This document shows, piece after piece, positions 34,075 to 42,608 of a DNA stretch of 64,000 nt (position 1 is the stretch's first letter; the number at the start of each line of letters is the position of its first letter). Origin of the DNA: Desulfurococcaceae archaeon AG1 (GTDB taxonomy: Archaea > Thermoproteota > Thermoprotei_A > Sulfolobales > AG1). Location of the stretch: NCBI GenBank assembly GCA_003116855.1, contig BEWT01000011.1, positions 25,533-89,532 of the forward strand, in the 5' to 3' direction. Both the position numbers and the translations under genes were made by a program. A model generated the notes under the pieces. It saw only the letters and a program-made list of their open reading frames with translations, was not told where the DNA came from and searched no databases.

Positions 34075-35406
34075 CTAGAGGTTCTTTATAATACTGTTTA
34101 TCAGATCGTTTATCAGGCTGTTAAGATCATACGTCTTTGTCTGTTTCATGTTGGCAATATGTGACTGGAGCACAGTATCTATAGTACCAATAATAGCACC
34201 TGCTTTATCCGATCTCATTGTTGGCCACACATATACATTGTTATAAACATTCAGCTGATCTAGGGTCTTGCGATGCTCTGGCCACATATTAGGGCTTGTA
34301 GCCAGCTCTTTCACTGTGGGGAGAGTATGGCCAAGCCCGATTACAAGAAACTCCTGCCCCTCCTTTCCTGCAATATACTTCGCAAACCTATATGCATCCT
34401 CAGCATGGCTTGATTTGCTATTAATACCTAGTATTACTGTAAAGGCTAGCGTGAATCTTCCACCAGGTCCTCCGGGGAGCGGGGCGATATCCCACTGTTC
34501 TCCGTATTTGAAGTTCGGGAACTGGTCGCGGATAAAGGGTATCATCCAGCTACCCTCGAGTGTGAGGCATGCTGCTTGTTTGCCAAATGCTTCTCCGCCC
34601 CAACCAGAATCAACGTCTCTTGGAAGCACTACATAGGGGGTTTTTCCAGCATCCATTCTTTTCACATACCCATCCAGATATAGATCCATGTAGTCTTTAA
34701 GTGCTTTTTTCACAGCATCGTTGTTAAACCACGCTCTCACGCTATCTGCGCTGGTGAAGTCTGGGTACGGGGCTCCATAGGCTAGTGCCATTGCGACAAA
34801 GGTTCTCCAGTGATAATGATCTACGAGTGCTGGTTTACCAGTAGCGTCTGTGATCGCTTTGAGGCTGCTAATAAAGCTGGGCCAGTCATTAGGAGGAGTG
34901 GTTAGACCTGCACGTGCTAGGCATTGTTTGTTATAGGCTAGGAAGAGTATTGACCAATCCTTTGGAAGTCCATAGAGCTTCCCGTCAGGGCCCATGAATG
35001 GTTTTAATAGAAAGTCGTAGTATTGTGCCTTAACGGAAGCGATACCAGGATCTATGTCATCTAGTGCTTTCAACACGCCCTGTTTGATGAATATCGAGGC
35101 CCAGGACGAGTCTACGTAGAAGACGTCTGGAGCTGCACCGGCTGGGAAGGAGGCCAGTATATTTTCGTGGTACATTTGTGATATAGGCTCGTATTTAACC
35201 ACTACACCTGGGTACTGTTTGCTAAACTGGCCTATGGCTTTCTCATAGTTTTTTACCTCGGTCTCGCCTGCTCCCCACCCAGAGAATCTAATAACAACTG
35301 CTACAGAGGGTTTCTGCTGCCCAACTAGATTGAGTGAAAGCCCCACCGCGATTGCTATGATAGCGATAACAACAATACCTAGGATAACACGTTTAGAGAG
35401 GGCCAT
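34075..35406 (-). CDS. Sugar-binding protein of ABC importer
   Basis: About 443 residues from ATG 35406, which is preceded by AAGGTGGGG; in-frame ATGs at 35421 and 35493 are possible but the last lies in the promoter. An N-terminal hydrophobic anchor (VILGIVVIAIIAIAVGLSLN) holds the protein at the outer face of the membrane. The mature part is CUT1-type: RFSGWGAGETEV, APDVFYVDSSWASIFIKQG, LYGLPKDWSILFLAYNKQ, ACLTLEGSWM, FAKYIAGKEGQEFL. Context with GH65 phosphorylase and TrmB points to maltose, trehalose or a related disaccharide. Confidence 0.9.
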   Translation of the reverse strand: MALSKRVILGIVVIAIIAIAVGLSLNLVGQQKPSVAVVIRFSGWGAGETEVKNYEKAIGQFSKQYPGVVVKYEPISQMYHENILASFPAGAAPDVFYVDSSWASIFIKQGVLKALDDIDPGIASVKAQYYDFLLKPFMGPDGKLYGLPKDWSILFLAYNKQCLARAGLTTPPNDWPSFISSLKAITDATGKPALVDHYHWRTFVAMALAYGAPYPDFTSADSVRAWFNNDAVKKALKDYMDLYLDGYVKRMDAGKTPYVVLPRDVDSGWGGEAFGKQAACLTLEGSWMIPFIRDQFPNFKYGEQWDIAPLPGGPGGRFTLAFTVILGINSKSSHAEDAYRFAKYIAGKEGQEFLVIGLGHTLPTVKELATSPNMWPEHRKTLDQLNVYNNVYVWPTMRSDKAGAIIGTIDTVLQSHIANMKQTKTYDLNSLINDLINSIIKNL

Positions 35407-35439
35407 CTGCCCCACCTTCATGTACATACTATGTATAGG

Positions 35440-35571
35440 TGGTATATAAATTAATGCAATAGCTAGTATACTAATGTAATAGCTAATATACATCTATATA
35501 AAGAATTCTATACTCTTTTTGATCCGGCTCTATGGTCAAAATATAAATAGGAGCGTATTATTATACTACTA
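35440..35571. promoter_or_regulatory. Divergent control region of the disaccharide locus
   Basis: Between binding protein and beta-phosphoglucomutase genes. On the minus strand AATTTATATACC (about 35444-35455) is a TATA for the importer. On the plus strand AAAATATAAATAGG (about 35537-35550) is a TATA for the phosphorylase genes. Between them lie two head-to-tail 20-bp repeats (35453-35492). This is where the TrmB-type regulator encoded at 38383 would be expected to bind. Confidence 0.55.
35453..35492. repeat. Tandem 20-bp direct repeats, candidate operators
   Basis: AATGCAATAGCTAGTATACT and AATGTAATAGCTAATATACA, adjacent, differing at three positions. Spacing of exactly 20 bp, about two helical turns, and overlap with the importer TATA suggest repressor sites. 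Confidence 0.6.
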
Positions 35572-36258
35572 GTGGATGGTATGATCATAGCGATGCTGTG
35601 GGATTTCGATGGTGTAGTAGTGCTCACACCCCACGAAGAAGCATGGAGACTGGCAGCCGCTAAATATGGTATAGATAACTTTACCTCAGAGTTTTACTAT
35701 AAATTCGTTGCTGGGCGTCCTAGATTTGAGGGGGCTAGAGCGATACTTGAGCATTTCGGATTGCTTGATAAGCTTGATGATATATCCAGGGATAGATTGA
35801 TCGAGAGCTTCGCTGAGGAGAAAAACAGAATTTTCAACGAGCTTATATCAAGAGGCTTATTCAGCGTTAACCACGAGGCTTTGGAATTCATTGCGAGAAC
35901 ACGGATCCTCACCACTACTAAGTTTGTGCATGTATTAGCATCAGCCTCTAAAAATGCTGCGAGGCTTAGCAGGAGTATTAAGGTAGGGGGGAGGATGTTG
36001 TATGAGTTCTTCGATATAGATGTAAGCGGCTCTTCTACGAGTAAAAAAGGCGTTTTTGCAACAGGAAGGGATGCTGTTGAGTCTGCTGATTGCTTCATTG
36101 CGATCGATGACGCCCCTTCGGGGATAGAGGCAGCAAGAGAGCTTGGGCTTATTCCTATAGGTTTTCAGAATAAAGATCTTGTGGGCTATGGGGCTAGGCT
36201 TGTTATCGAGAGATTCAGGGATCTTGATCCCGGGGTGTTGATAAACCTATGCCGATGA
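35572..36258 (+). CDS. Beta-phosphoglucomutase-like HAD enzyme
   Basis: 228 residues. Motif I MLWDFDGVVVLTP (D-F-D), motif II Ser in HVLASASKNAA, motif III Lys in STSKKGVFA, motif IV FIAIDDAPSGIEAARELG; helical cap between. Converts beta-glucose 1-phosphate to glucose 6-phosphate, the product of the adjacent phosphorylase. First in its operon; TATA AAATATAAATA 25-30 bp upstream. Start ATG could be 35572 (TTG/GTG-type) or the ATG at 35581. Confidence 0.85.
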   Translation: MDGMIIAMLWDFDGVVVLTPHEEAWRLAAAKYGIDNFTSEFYYKFVAGRPRFEGARAILEHFGLLDKLDDISRDRLIESFAEEKNRIFNELISRGLFSVNHEALEFIARTRILTTTKFVHVLASASKNAARLSRSIKVGGRMLYEFFDIDVSGSSTSKKGVFATGRDAVESADCFIAIDDAPSGIEAARELGLIPIGFQNKDLVGYGARLVIERFRDLDPGVLINLCR

Positions 36259-38312
36259 GTATAGAGCCTGAGCCTTATAGGTTAAGGATTAGTGGTTTTG
36301 ATAGAAGCCAGGAACGTTGGATCGGCACATTGTTAACGCTCGCTAATGGTAGGCTGGGCGTGAGAGGGGAGCTGGAGCTAGCTGGTTCTAGAAGCAATGC
36401 CTGTTTTCTCTCAGGATTATATAATAACATCCCGCTATGGAGGAGAGAGCTTGTTATGTTACCCACGGTGAGTAATGTTTATTTACCATATCACTTTGAC
36501 ATCATAGATCGTGGTTCTGTTGAACGTTTATTAGATATGAGACGGGGCTTGCTGGTTACGAGAGCGGGTATTGGGAGATCTATTGAGTATTATAGCGAAA
36601 ATGCTGTGCATAGGAGGCGTAAGAATCTCTTCATGCAGCGTATTCGCCTTACCTCCGATTCAGAGGATGTGGTTATCCTACCTATAGAAAACCCTCTCAA
36701 CCCATTCCTATATGGCTATACCTACACAGAGCACCTATCGAGGGAGAGGCTGGTGTTCAGTGACAACATACTGAGGGTTTTCTACAGACTTAGAGATGCT
36801 GACACAATGCTGGAGGTAAGGATGATGGTAGATCCTGGTGCATCATCCCAGCTAGATCGTTTGGTTACCAGAGACAGTGCTGGCTTTATAATCAGGGGTA
36901 GAGGGCTGGATGTGAAAAGATATGTGGAGTTCTATATCCATAGAGAAGGGGCAAAAGGAGATCTGGAAGAGATAGTGAGAGAGGAAATACCTGACTGGGC
37001 ATCTCTGCTCTCGGAGCATATGGATTCATGGTCGAGGCTTTGGGACGAGATCGGTTTAGAGATCGATGGAAGCGATAGGCTAGCGGGTAGCATAACTTTT
37101 TACACATACCACCTACTCCAACTAATCGACGATGATGGAGAGGAGCTCATGATACCGGCTAGAGGATTGCATGGCATTGGTTATCGAGGACACATATTCT
37201 GGGATACCGATCTCTATCTACTCCCATTCCTCACATTCCTATACCCCAGAGCTATGCGTGGTGTTCTGAGCTTCCGATGTAGAACCCTTGAGAAGGCTAT
37301 ACAATATGCTCGTGAGACCGGGTATAGGGGTGCTAGATATCCATGGGAAAGCGTTGATGACGGTTATGAGTCTACTCCTAGATACTATCCAGTCGACCTG
37401 GATAGGTGTAAATGTATTGATATCCTTACTGGGGAGCAAGAGATCCATGTTACAGGCGATATCGCGTTCTCTGTACTCTTCTACTATAACGTTACGGGTG
37501 ATGAGGAGTTTATGAAGAGGTGTGGGTTTAGAATCCTTATTGAGACGGCGAGATACTGGGCTAGTAGAGTGGAATACGATGCTGGTAAAGACGCCTATGT
37601 TATAAGGAATGTCATCGGTCCCGATGAATATCATGTTGGTGTGGATAATAATTTCTTCACAAACCTGATCGCTAAATATAACTTGAAGGCTGCTTTCAAC
37701 CTAGTTATCAATGCTTTAAAGAATGATGAAAAGCTGCTAGAGCATCTCGGCGTCAGCCTTGAAGAAGTAATGGAGTGGGGTAGAATAGCTGAGAAGATAT
37801 CATTGGGTAGAGAGAGGGATGGGGTTATAGAGGAGTTTGAGGGTTTCTTTGACATCCAAGCCGATGGGAAAGTCGTGGAGAGAGGGGCAAAGAGAGTTGG
37901 TGTTTCGAAGCAGGCTGATGTTGTGCTAGCACTATTATTGAAAGAGATCGTTGAGGGGGTCGAGCCAGAGATTCTTAGGAAGAACTATGAATACTATCTA
38001 GAGAGGACTACCCACGAGTCATCACTCTCTCTACCTATCTTTGCCACCGTGGCTATCATGCTGGGAATAGATGAGAGATTGGAGCTCTTCTCCAGGGTTC
38101 TGGAGACCGATTTGGGGAATATGTATGGAAATACGCATGATGGCTTCCATGTTGCAGCAGCTGGTGGTATATGGTATGCTATACTCTTTGGTCTACTCGG
38201 TATCAGGTTGAGGAATGGTGAGCTTGTCTATCACCCGAGAAGATCTGGGGATCTCAGGCTCGCGGTTAATATTAACTATAGAGGTAATAGAATCAGGATC
38301 TCAACGCTTTAG
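36255..38312 (+). CDS. GH65 disaccharide phosphorylase (trehalose/maltose/kojibiose type)
   Basis: About 685 residues; the ATG at 36255 overlaps the previous stop (ATGA), an alternative is 36249. GH65 motifs: GHIFWDTDLYLLPFLTF, GYRGARYPWESVDDGYE, EIHVTGDIAFSV, catalytic acid Glu in NVIGPDEYHVGVDNN, KQADVVLALL and the phosphate-binding GNTHDGFHVAAAGG. Inverting phosphorolysis yields beta-glucose 1-phosphate and a free sugar. The acceptor specificity (trehalose, maltose, kojibiose, nigerose) is not clear from sequence. Works with the beta-phosphoglucomutase before it. Confidence 0.9.
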   Translation: MSIEPEPYRLRISGFDRSQERWIGTLLTLANGRLGVRGELELAGSRSNACFLSGLYNNIPLWRRELVMLPTVSNVYLPYHFDIIDRGSVERLLDMRRGLLVTRAGIGRSIEYYSENAVHRRRKNLFMQRIRLTSDSEDVVILPIENPLNPFLYGYTYTEHLSRERLVFSDNILRVFYRLRDADTMLEVRMMVDPGASSQLDRLVTRDSAGFIIRGRGLDVKRYVEFYIHREGAKGDLEEIVREEIPDWASLLSEHMDSWSRLWDEIGLEIDGSDRLAGSITFYTYHLLQLIDDDGEELMIPARGLHGIGYRGHIFWDTDLYLLPFLTFLYPRAMRGVLSFRCRTLEKAIQYARETGYRGARYPWESVDDGYESTPRYYPVDLDRCKCIDILTGEQEIHVTGDIAFSVLFYYNVTGDEEFMKRCGFRILIETARYWASRVEYDAGKDAYVIRNVIGPDEYHVGVDNNFFTNLIAKYNLKAAFNLVINALKNDEKLLEHLGVSLEEVMEWGRIAEKISLGRERDGVIEEFEGFFDIQADGKVVERGAKRVGVSKQADVVLALLLKEIVEGVEPEILRKNYEYYLERTTHESSLSLPIFATVAIMLGIDERLELFSRVLETDLGNMYGNTHDGFHVAAAGGIWYAILFGLLGIRLRNGELVYHPRRSGDLRLAVNINYRGNRIRISTL

Positions 38313-38382
38313 TGATCCTTGGGTTGATCCATTAGGCGCGGTTTTTTATTAGGCGCGGGGTGGTAATTTAGCTGGGAAGATC

Positions 38383-39435
38383 TTGGTGGATGAGGAGGAG
38401 GTTATTCTAAAGCTCTTGATGTTCGGGTTTACTAAGTATGAGGCTAAGGTTTACTATGCTCTATTGAAACACGGATCGCTGACCTCGACAGAACTCTTAA
38501 AGATAGCTAGGATACCCCAGGCGAGGCTCTATGATGTTATTGAGAGGCTGGTCTCTAAAGGCCTTGTCAAGGTTAGTAGGAGCAGGCCTGCTAAGTACTC
38601 GATAATCAACCCCGAGCTTGCTTTGAAGAGCTATATAGAGCAGGAGATGGTTGCCAAAGCCAAAATAGCTGAGGATATTGTGAGGAGTGTTGAGCGTAGT
38701 GGTGAGGTGGTTGAGGATAGCTATATATGGACCGTTAGTGGTGTTCATAGCATTACAGTTGTTATCAGGGATCTGGTGGAGAGTGCCGAGGACGAGCTCT
38801 TAATAGCTACATACACGCACCTTATGGAGAAAATGATGAAGAGTCTTGAGGGGGTAAAAGATAAAGAGATCTCTACATGCGTTATACTTTATGATAAGGA
38901 TGGAAAAATAGCTGAGAATCTAGCTTTCTTCGATGAGGTGAGGTTTAAACCCACGTTGGGGCCGACAATCATATTGAAGGATCTATTGAAAGGACTGCTC
39001 ATCCCCCGATCCTATAGACAGAGGCCTGTCGCCTATATCATTGAGGATCTAGAGATACTCTCACCCATAATAAACTATTTCTTCTACCTCAAAGAGACAT
39101 CCAGCCCGATAATCTACAGGCTAGGCGAGGATGTGAGGAGAAGAAGGTTTAGAAGCCTGATACGGGCGATCGAGATGATCCAGAGGATGCAGGAAAACGG
39201 CATCGAGGTAGGCGTAGAGATCGAGGGTAGATGGAGAACCAGCGGCGAGCCAGGTAAAATCGTTGGAAAGCCGATAAACGCGATAAGAGATAGATACCGC
39301 GAGATAACATCCCTTATAGTCGAGCAGAACGGATCAAGAATCCTTGTGGGAGGAAGAGGAGCTACATATGAGGATTTCGAAGCCCTCAGAATAACTGTCT
39401 ACCCCCTCAATCCCACAGCAGATCAGCCAGGCTAG
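38383..39435 (+). CDS. TrmB family sugar-responsive transcription regulator
   Basis: 350 residues from TTG 38383 (or GTG 38386). N-terminal winged helix: LLMFGFTKYEAKVYYALLKH, ARLYDVIERLVSKGLVKV, then a coiled linker and a C-terminal sugar-binding domain ending GGRGATYEDFEALRITVYPL. TrmB proteins repress maltose/trehalose transporters in Thermococcales and regulate sugars widely in archaea. Location after the phosphorylase suggests it controls this locus through the repeats at 35453-35492. Confidence 0.9.
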   Translation: MVDEEEVILKLLMFGFTKYEAKVYYALLKHGSLTSTELLKIARIPQARLYDVIERLVSKGLVKVSRSRPAKYSIINPELALKSYIEQEMVAKAKIAEDIVRSVERSGEVVEDSYIWTVSGVHSITVVIRDLVESAEDELLIATYTHLMEKMMKSLEGVKDKEISTCVILYDKDGKIAENLAFFDEVRFKPTLGPTIILKDLLKGLLIPRSYRQRPVAYIIEDLEILSPIINYFFYLKETSSPIIYRLGEDVRRRRFRSLIRAIEMIQRMQENGIEVGVEIEGRWRTSGEPGKIVGKPINAIRDRYREITSLIVEQNGSRILVGGRGATYEDFEALRITVYPLNPTADQPG

Positions 39436-39741
39436 CTAGGAATCGCCTCCAAAGATCTTAAGAGTATATCCTCAATAATAGATCGAATTTATCTCTGCTC
39501 TGTTCTTATCCTGCATATGAGCCTTGTGCCGGTGATAGCCATTGAAGATCAACGGTTTGGGATGCTCTGAGGTCTCGAAGCCGAAAGCTGGGTAGCTGGT
39601 ATCGAATAATACCAATAGCTAGAAGTAAAACTCCGGGCAACTGCCCTTTTGTTTTCCCTATAGGATCTTTTGAAAACGCTTGTTCTAAATTAGAAGAAGA
39701 AATTATAAGCATGTAGGGCAAGATCTACATGTGCGGTTTAT
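39436..39741. other. Intergenic, no gene seen
   Basis: About 300 bp. The region 39700-39741 (AAGCATGTAGGGCAAGATCT) matches the promoter/leader of the intact paralogue at 44.67-44.70 kb; the rest holds no visible gene. Confidence 0.4.
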
Positions 39742-40503
39742 ATGGGGTATTATAGAGCTGCTCTTGCAACATGTATAATATAGGAAATATATTCCTATCG
39801 CTCGCATTTATAGCCTTCATATATGTTCTGTATAGAGTGCAACAAACTCCTAGCCCGTTTGCTGGTATCGCGTTTATCTTTCCTACAGCACTCTGGCTGC
39901 TAAGCCATAGCCAGCTGTTTCAGGTTTCATGATGGTTTATAGGGGTTGATATTAAACCCGTAGTTCTGCAGTAATGGAACATAGTATAAGCTCTGTATTT
40001 TATTGGAATGCCCGCCCAACGATGAGGGTAGAGATAGAGACCCGAGTGGGCGGGTTAAAGGCAAAGAGATCCAGGATGTGGAGGTTTTCCCCACAGCAAT
40101 GAACCCGAGCAATGCTATGAAGGGGAGCTGTGGGTTGGGGTCACCCCGAATGGGTGGAGGCCAATGATATGGGCTCCGATGAAAGGGGTTCTGAGGCCGA
40201 GGAAGCCAAGGGAAGAGCGGTTGATATTTTTTGATGTCAACCGCAATGAAGCCCGAACCCCTGGTTTTCCTCCTCATAGCCTTTCTACTCAGCATTGGTG
40301 TGAGGTCACGTGTTCTCGGACTATTCTTCGGATATGGTGCTGCTGTCCATATACTCTTCATCATAACTATTATTACGCAAGCTATTATTACACAGGGCGC
40401 GCTACCTCTAGACCCATTCCTACCAGGTATCTTGATATTATTGCTAGGAATTCCAGCTGTATTGGCATTATTGCTAGGAATCGCGGCGATAAAGAGGCTC
40501 TAA
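39742..40503 (+). pseudogene. Interrupted copy of a small four-helix membrane protein
   Basis: Paralogue of the intact gene at 44707-45117. The copy starts MGYYRAALATCII at 39742, then stops; the next frame resumes GNIFLSLAFIAFIYVL and GIAFIFPTALWLL. The mobile element at 39908-40261 follows, and the C-terminal part continues after it with FLLIAFLLSIGVRSRVLGLF, ending GIAAIKRL at 40503. Thus one frameshift plus one insertion. Function unknown. Confidence 0.7.
39908..40261 (+). mobile_element. Small palindromic IS200/IS605-type element, copy 1
   Basis: 354 bp repeated in inverted orientation at 47535-47879. Left end TAGCCAGCTGTTTC; right end CAACCGCAATGAAGCCCGAA then CCCC. The right end carries CGGTTGATAT...GATGTCAACCG, a hairpin. 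The internal segment reads ELWVGVTPNGWRPMIWAPMK, then GVLRPRKPREERLI, likely the C-terminal tail of a TnpB. No transposase core, so it is non-autonomous, moved or guided by a partner elsewhere. It interrupts a membrane protein gene. Confidence 0.7.
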
Positions 40504-40689
40504 AACCCGGAGAGCAGCATGGTAGTTTGGGATTAAAAATCGGTGGATTTTTCTGCTCAATGTCTTTGGGGATTGTGTAAGCTGTTCCAGAGGGCTCGTG
40601 GGTTTGGTGAAACCTATAGGGGCTGGTCGGGATCCTTATGCTTGTGACATTCTCCTACACGGTCTCCTTATGAAATAGAGGATCTCTGT

Positions 40690-41775
40690 TTACTCTCCCC
40701 ACACTCTCTTGACTAGTCTCAGTATATTGCCTCCAATTACTTTCGCTATCTCTTGGTCTGAGTATCCGTTCTTTACGAGCCATCTGATTATATTCCTATA
40801 TTCTGAGGGGTTTTCGAGGCCGTCGACATACTCTACTCTTGGGAATGGTGGTAGGTTCTCCTCGATGCTTGTTAGTGCTAGGTATTCTCTGAAGGCTCTG
40901 TGGAGCGCCACATGGTCTCCGAAGAGTGTGTCTGGTCCGAATGCTACATGGTCTATCCCCACGAGTTTCTCTATGTATTGGAAGTGCTCCATAACGCTCT
41001 CAATACTATGTCTAGGATTATTCTTGGTTATCGTTGTGTGGGGCGCGGCTTCTACACCGAATACTCCTCCCTTCTCTGCTAATGCCTGTATAACCTCGTC
41101 TGGCTTCATTCTTCTCGATGGCCATAGGGCTCTCGCACCGGCGTGGGTTATTGCTACAGGGTCTTTAGAGGCTTCTATGGTGTCGAGGCTTGTTTTATCA
41201 CCCGCGTGTGCTAGGTCTATTAGCATGCCCAGCTTATTCATCCTCCTAACAAGCTCGTATCCAAGGTCTGTTAACCCTCTATCAATCTTATCCGCTAACC
41301 CTGAGCCAAACTCGTTACCCCTGCTATAGGCGATCCCCATGCATCTAACACCAAGTCCGTAGAGTATATCTACTCTAGAGATATCCTCCCTAATGTTTGG
41401 AGGCCCCTCAAGGTGTATGACCATCGCTATCCTACCCTCCCTATATGCTTTCTCAATATCGCTGGCTCTTCTTGCGACGAACACCAGATCTTGGTGATCC
41501 AGATCTGCTTGAACCATGCCTATCTGGTGGATCACGTTATCCCAGTCCCACGGATCCATGGATCTCATGAGGGCTATACCATCCTGGAGACCCTCGAAGA
41601 AAGCATCAAGCCCCGAGGCAGCAAGCCCTTCGTACCCGATCCAGAGCCTACCGATCCTCTCATACTCAATAAACTCTGAGGGATCTTCCGGGAATACTTC
41701 AGCATGATCGTGGAACGAGATCACTATGTTCTTCTCAATAATCTCCTCCACCCTCTCCTCCTCAGCCTTACTCAA
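40690..41775 (-). CDS. Membrane-dipeptidase-like (M19) zinc hydrolase
   Basis: At least 361 residues from TTG 41775. Motifs: VISFHDHAEVF at the N-terminus in place of the usual H-x-D, VIHLEGPPNI (bridging Glu), LIDLAHAGD and AITHAGARALWPSRR (His ligands), and HVAFGPDTLFGDH. The frame continues upstream with family-like sequence (YSGYRSWSFLEPGRDYKPFK, then LAKEIGRVP) to about 41895, with no ATG, GTG or TTG. An ACG at 41893-41895 lies 5 bases after GGGAGGGGGAG. Members cleave dipeptides; the substrate is unknown. No operon partners. Confidence 0.82.
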   Translation of the reverse strand: MSKAEEERVEEIIEKNIVISFHDHAEVFPEDPSEFIEYERIGRLWIGYEGLAASGLDAFFEGLQDGIALMRSMDPWDWDNVIHQIGMVQADLDHQDLVFVARRASDIEKAYREGRIAMVIHLEGPPNIREDISRVDILYGLGVRCMGIAYSRGNEFGSGLADKIDRGLTDLGYELVRRMNKLGMLIDLAHAGDKTSLDTIEASKDPVAITHAGARALWPSRRMKPDEVIQALAEKGGVFGVEAAPHTTITKNNPRHSIESVMEHFQYIEKLVGIDHVAFGPDTLFGDHVALHRAFREYLALTSIEENLPPFPRVEYVDGLENPSEYRNIIRWLVKNGYSDQEIAKVIGGNILRLVKRVWGE

Positions 41776-42041
41776 AGGAATCGTTTTTGAAGGAACCCTA
41801 CCTATCTCTTTAGCTAGCTTGAAGGGCTTGTAATCCCTCCCCGGCTCTAAGAACGACCAGGATCTATACCCAGAATATTTCTTCCTAAGACCCGTAGACT
41901 CCCCCTCCCTACATAGAGGGTGAAGATTAATATATCATGATATCCTTGCTGTGGCTATCACTATTCTCCGCATTGTTAGGGATTTTACTTATTCGTAAAC
42001 GATAAACCCCTTGGTTAGATATTTTCTTTCTTCACCGGCTG

Positions 42042-42455
42042 TTACGGCTCTGTGCTTTTTGTCTGGAGGCAGGTTTTAACTATGGTCTCTGATAATTCCT
42101 CTGGATCTGTTCTATTGCTCAGCTCTATCTTATAACCTATGCCTAGGTGTTTAAAACCCTCTATAAGTAGTATGTCTACCTTATCTTCTATGCTCTTCAG
42201 AACCTCTGCAAGGCTTGTATCCCTCATAAACATAGCAACCCTCTCCCCAGACCCCATAACCACTATCGAGTAGTCGGCAAACCCTTCCTCCATGTATCTC
42301 CAGGAATCCTTATGCGCCACATCAATCTGGTGGTGGGTGTGTTTCAGAACAGCAACTCTATAGCCCATTGCTTTTAGTTTCCTAACAGCCTTGACAATCC
42401 CGCTGGTTTTGCCAGAGCCGCTGGGGCCTATAACCTGAACGATGCACTTCACCAT
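42042..42455 (-). CDS. mobB: MobB-like molybdopterin-guanine dinucleotide adaptor GTPase
   Basis: 137 residues. Walker A VIGPSGSGKTSGIVKA, LKHTHHQIDVAHKDSWRY and ILLIEGFKHLG, all typical of MobB. Assists in attaching GMP to molybdopterin for Mo/W enzymes. Faces an AOR gene across 114 bp; the Psr-like molybdoenzyme is at 6-8 kb. Ends with LQTKSTEP. Confidence 0.9.
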   Translation of the reverse strand: MVKCIVQVIGPSGSGKTSGIVKAVRKLKAMGYRVAVLKHTHHQIDVAHKDSWRYMEEGFADYSIVVMGSGERVAMFMRDTSLAEVLKSIEDKVDILLIEGFKHLGIGYKIELSNRTDPEELSETIVKTCLQTKSTEP

Positions 42456-42608
42456 TATATATGCTCCTGCTCTGGTTTCACCGGAGAGCCTTTATCTCTA
42501 CCCATGTTCCGAGTCGGCTCCTAGCTGTGTAGCTCTACTTTAGCTCTTAACAGACCTTCTCCAGGCTAGGTGTTGGTTTATTTTTATCTCTGCTGTGATT
42601 ATTACTCG

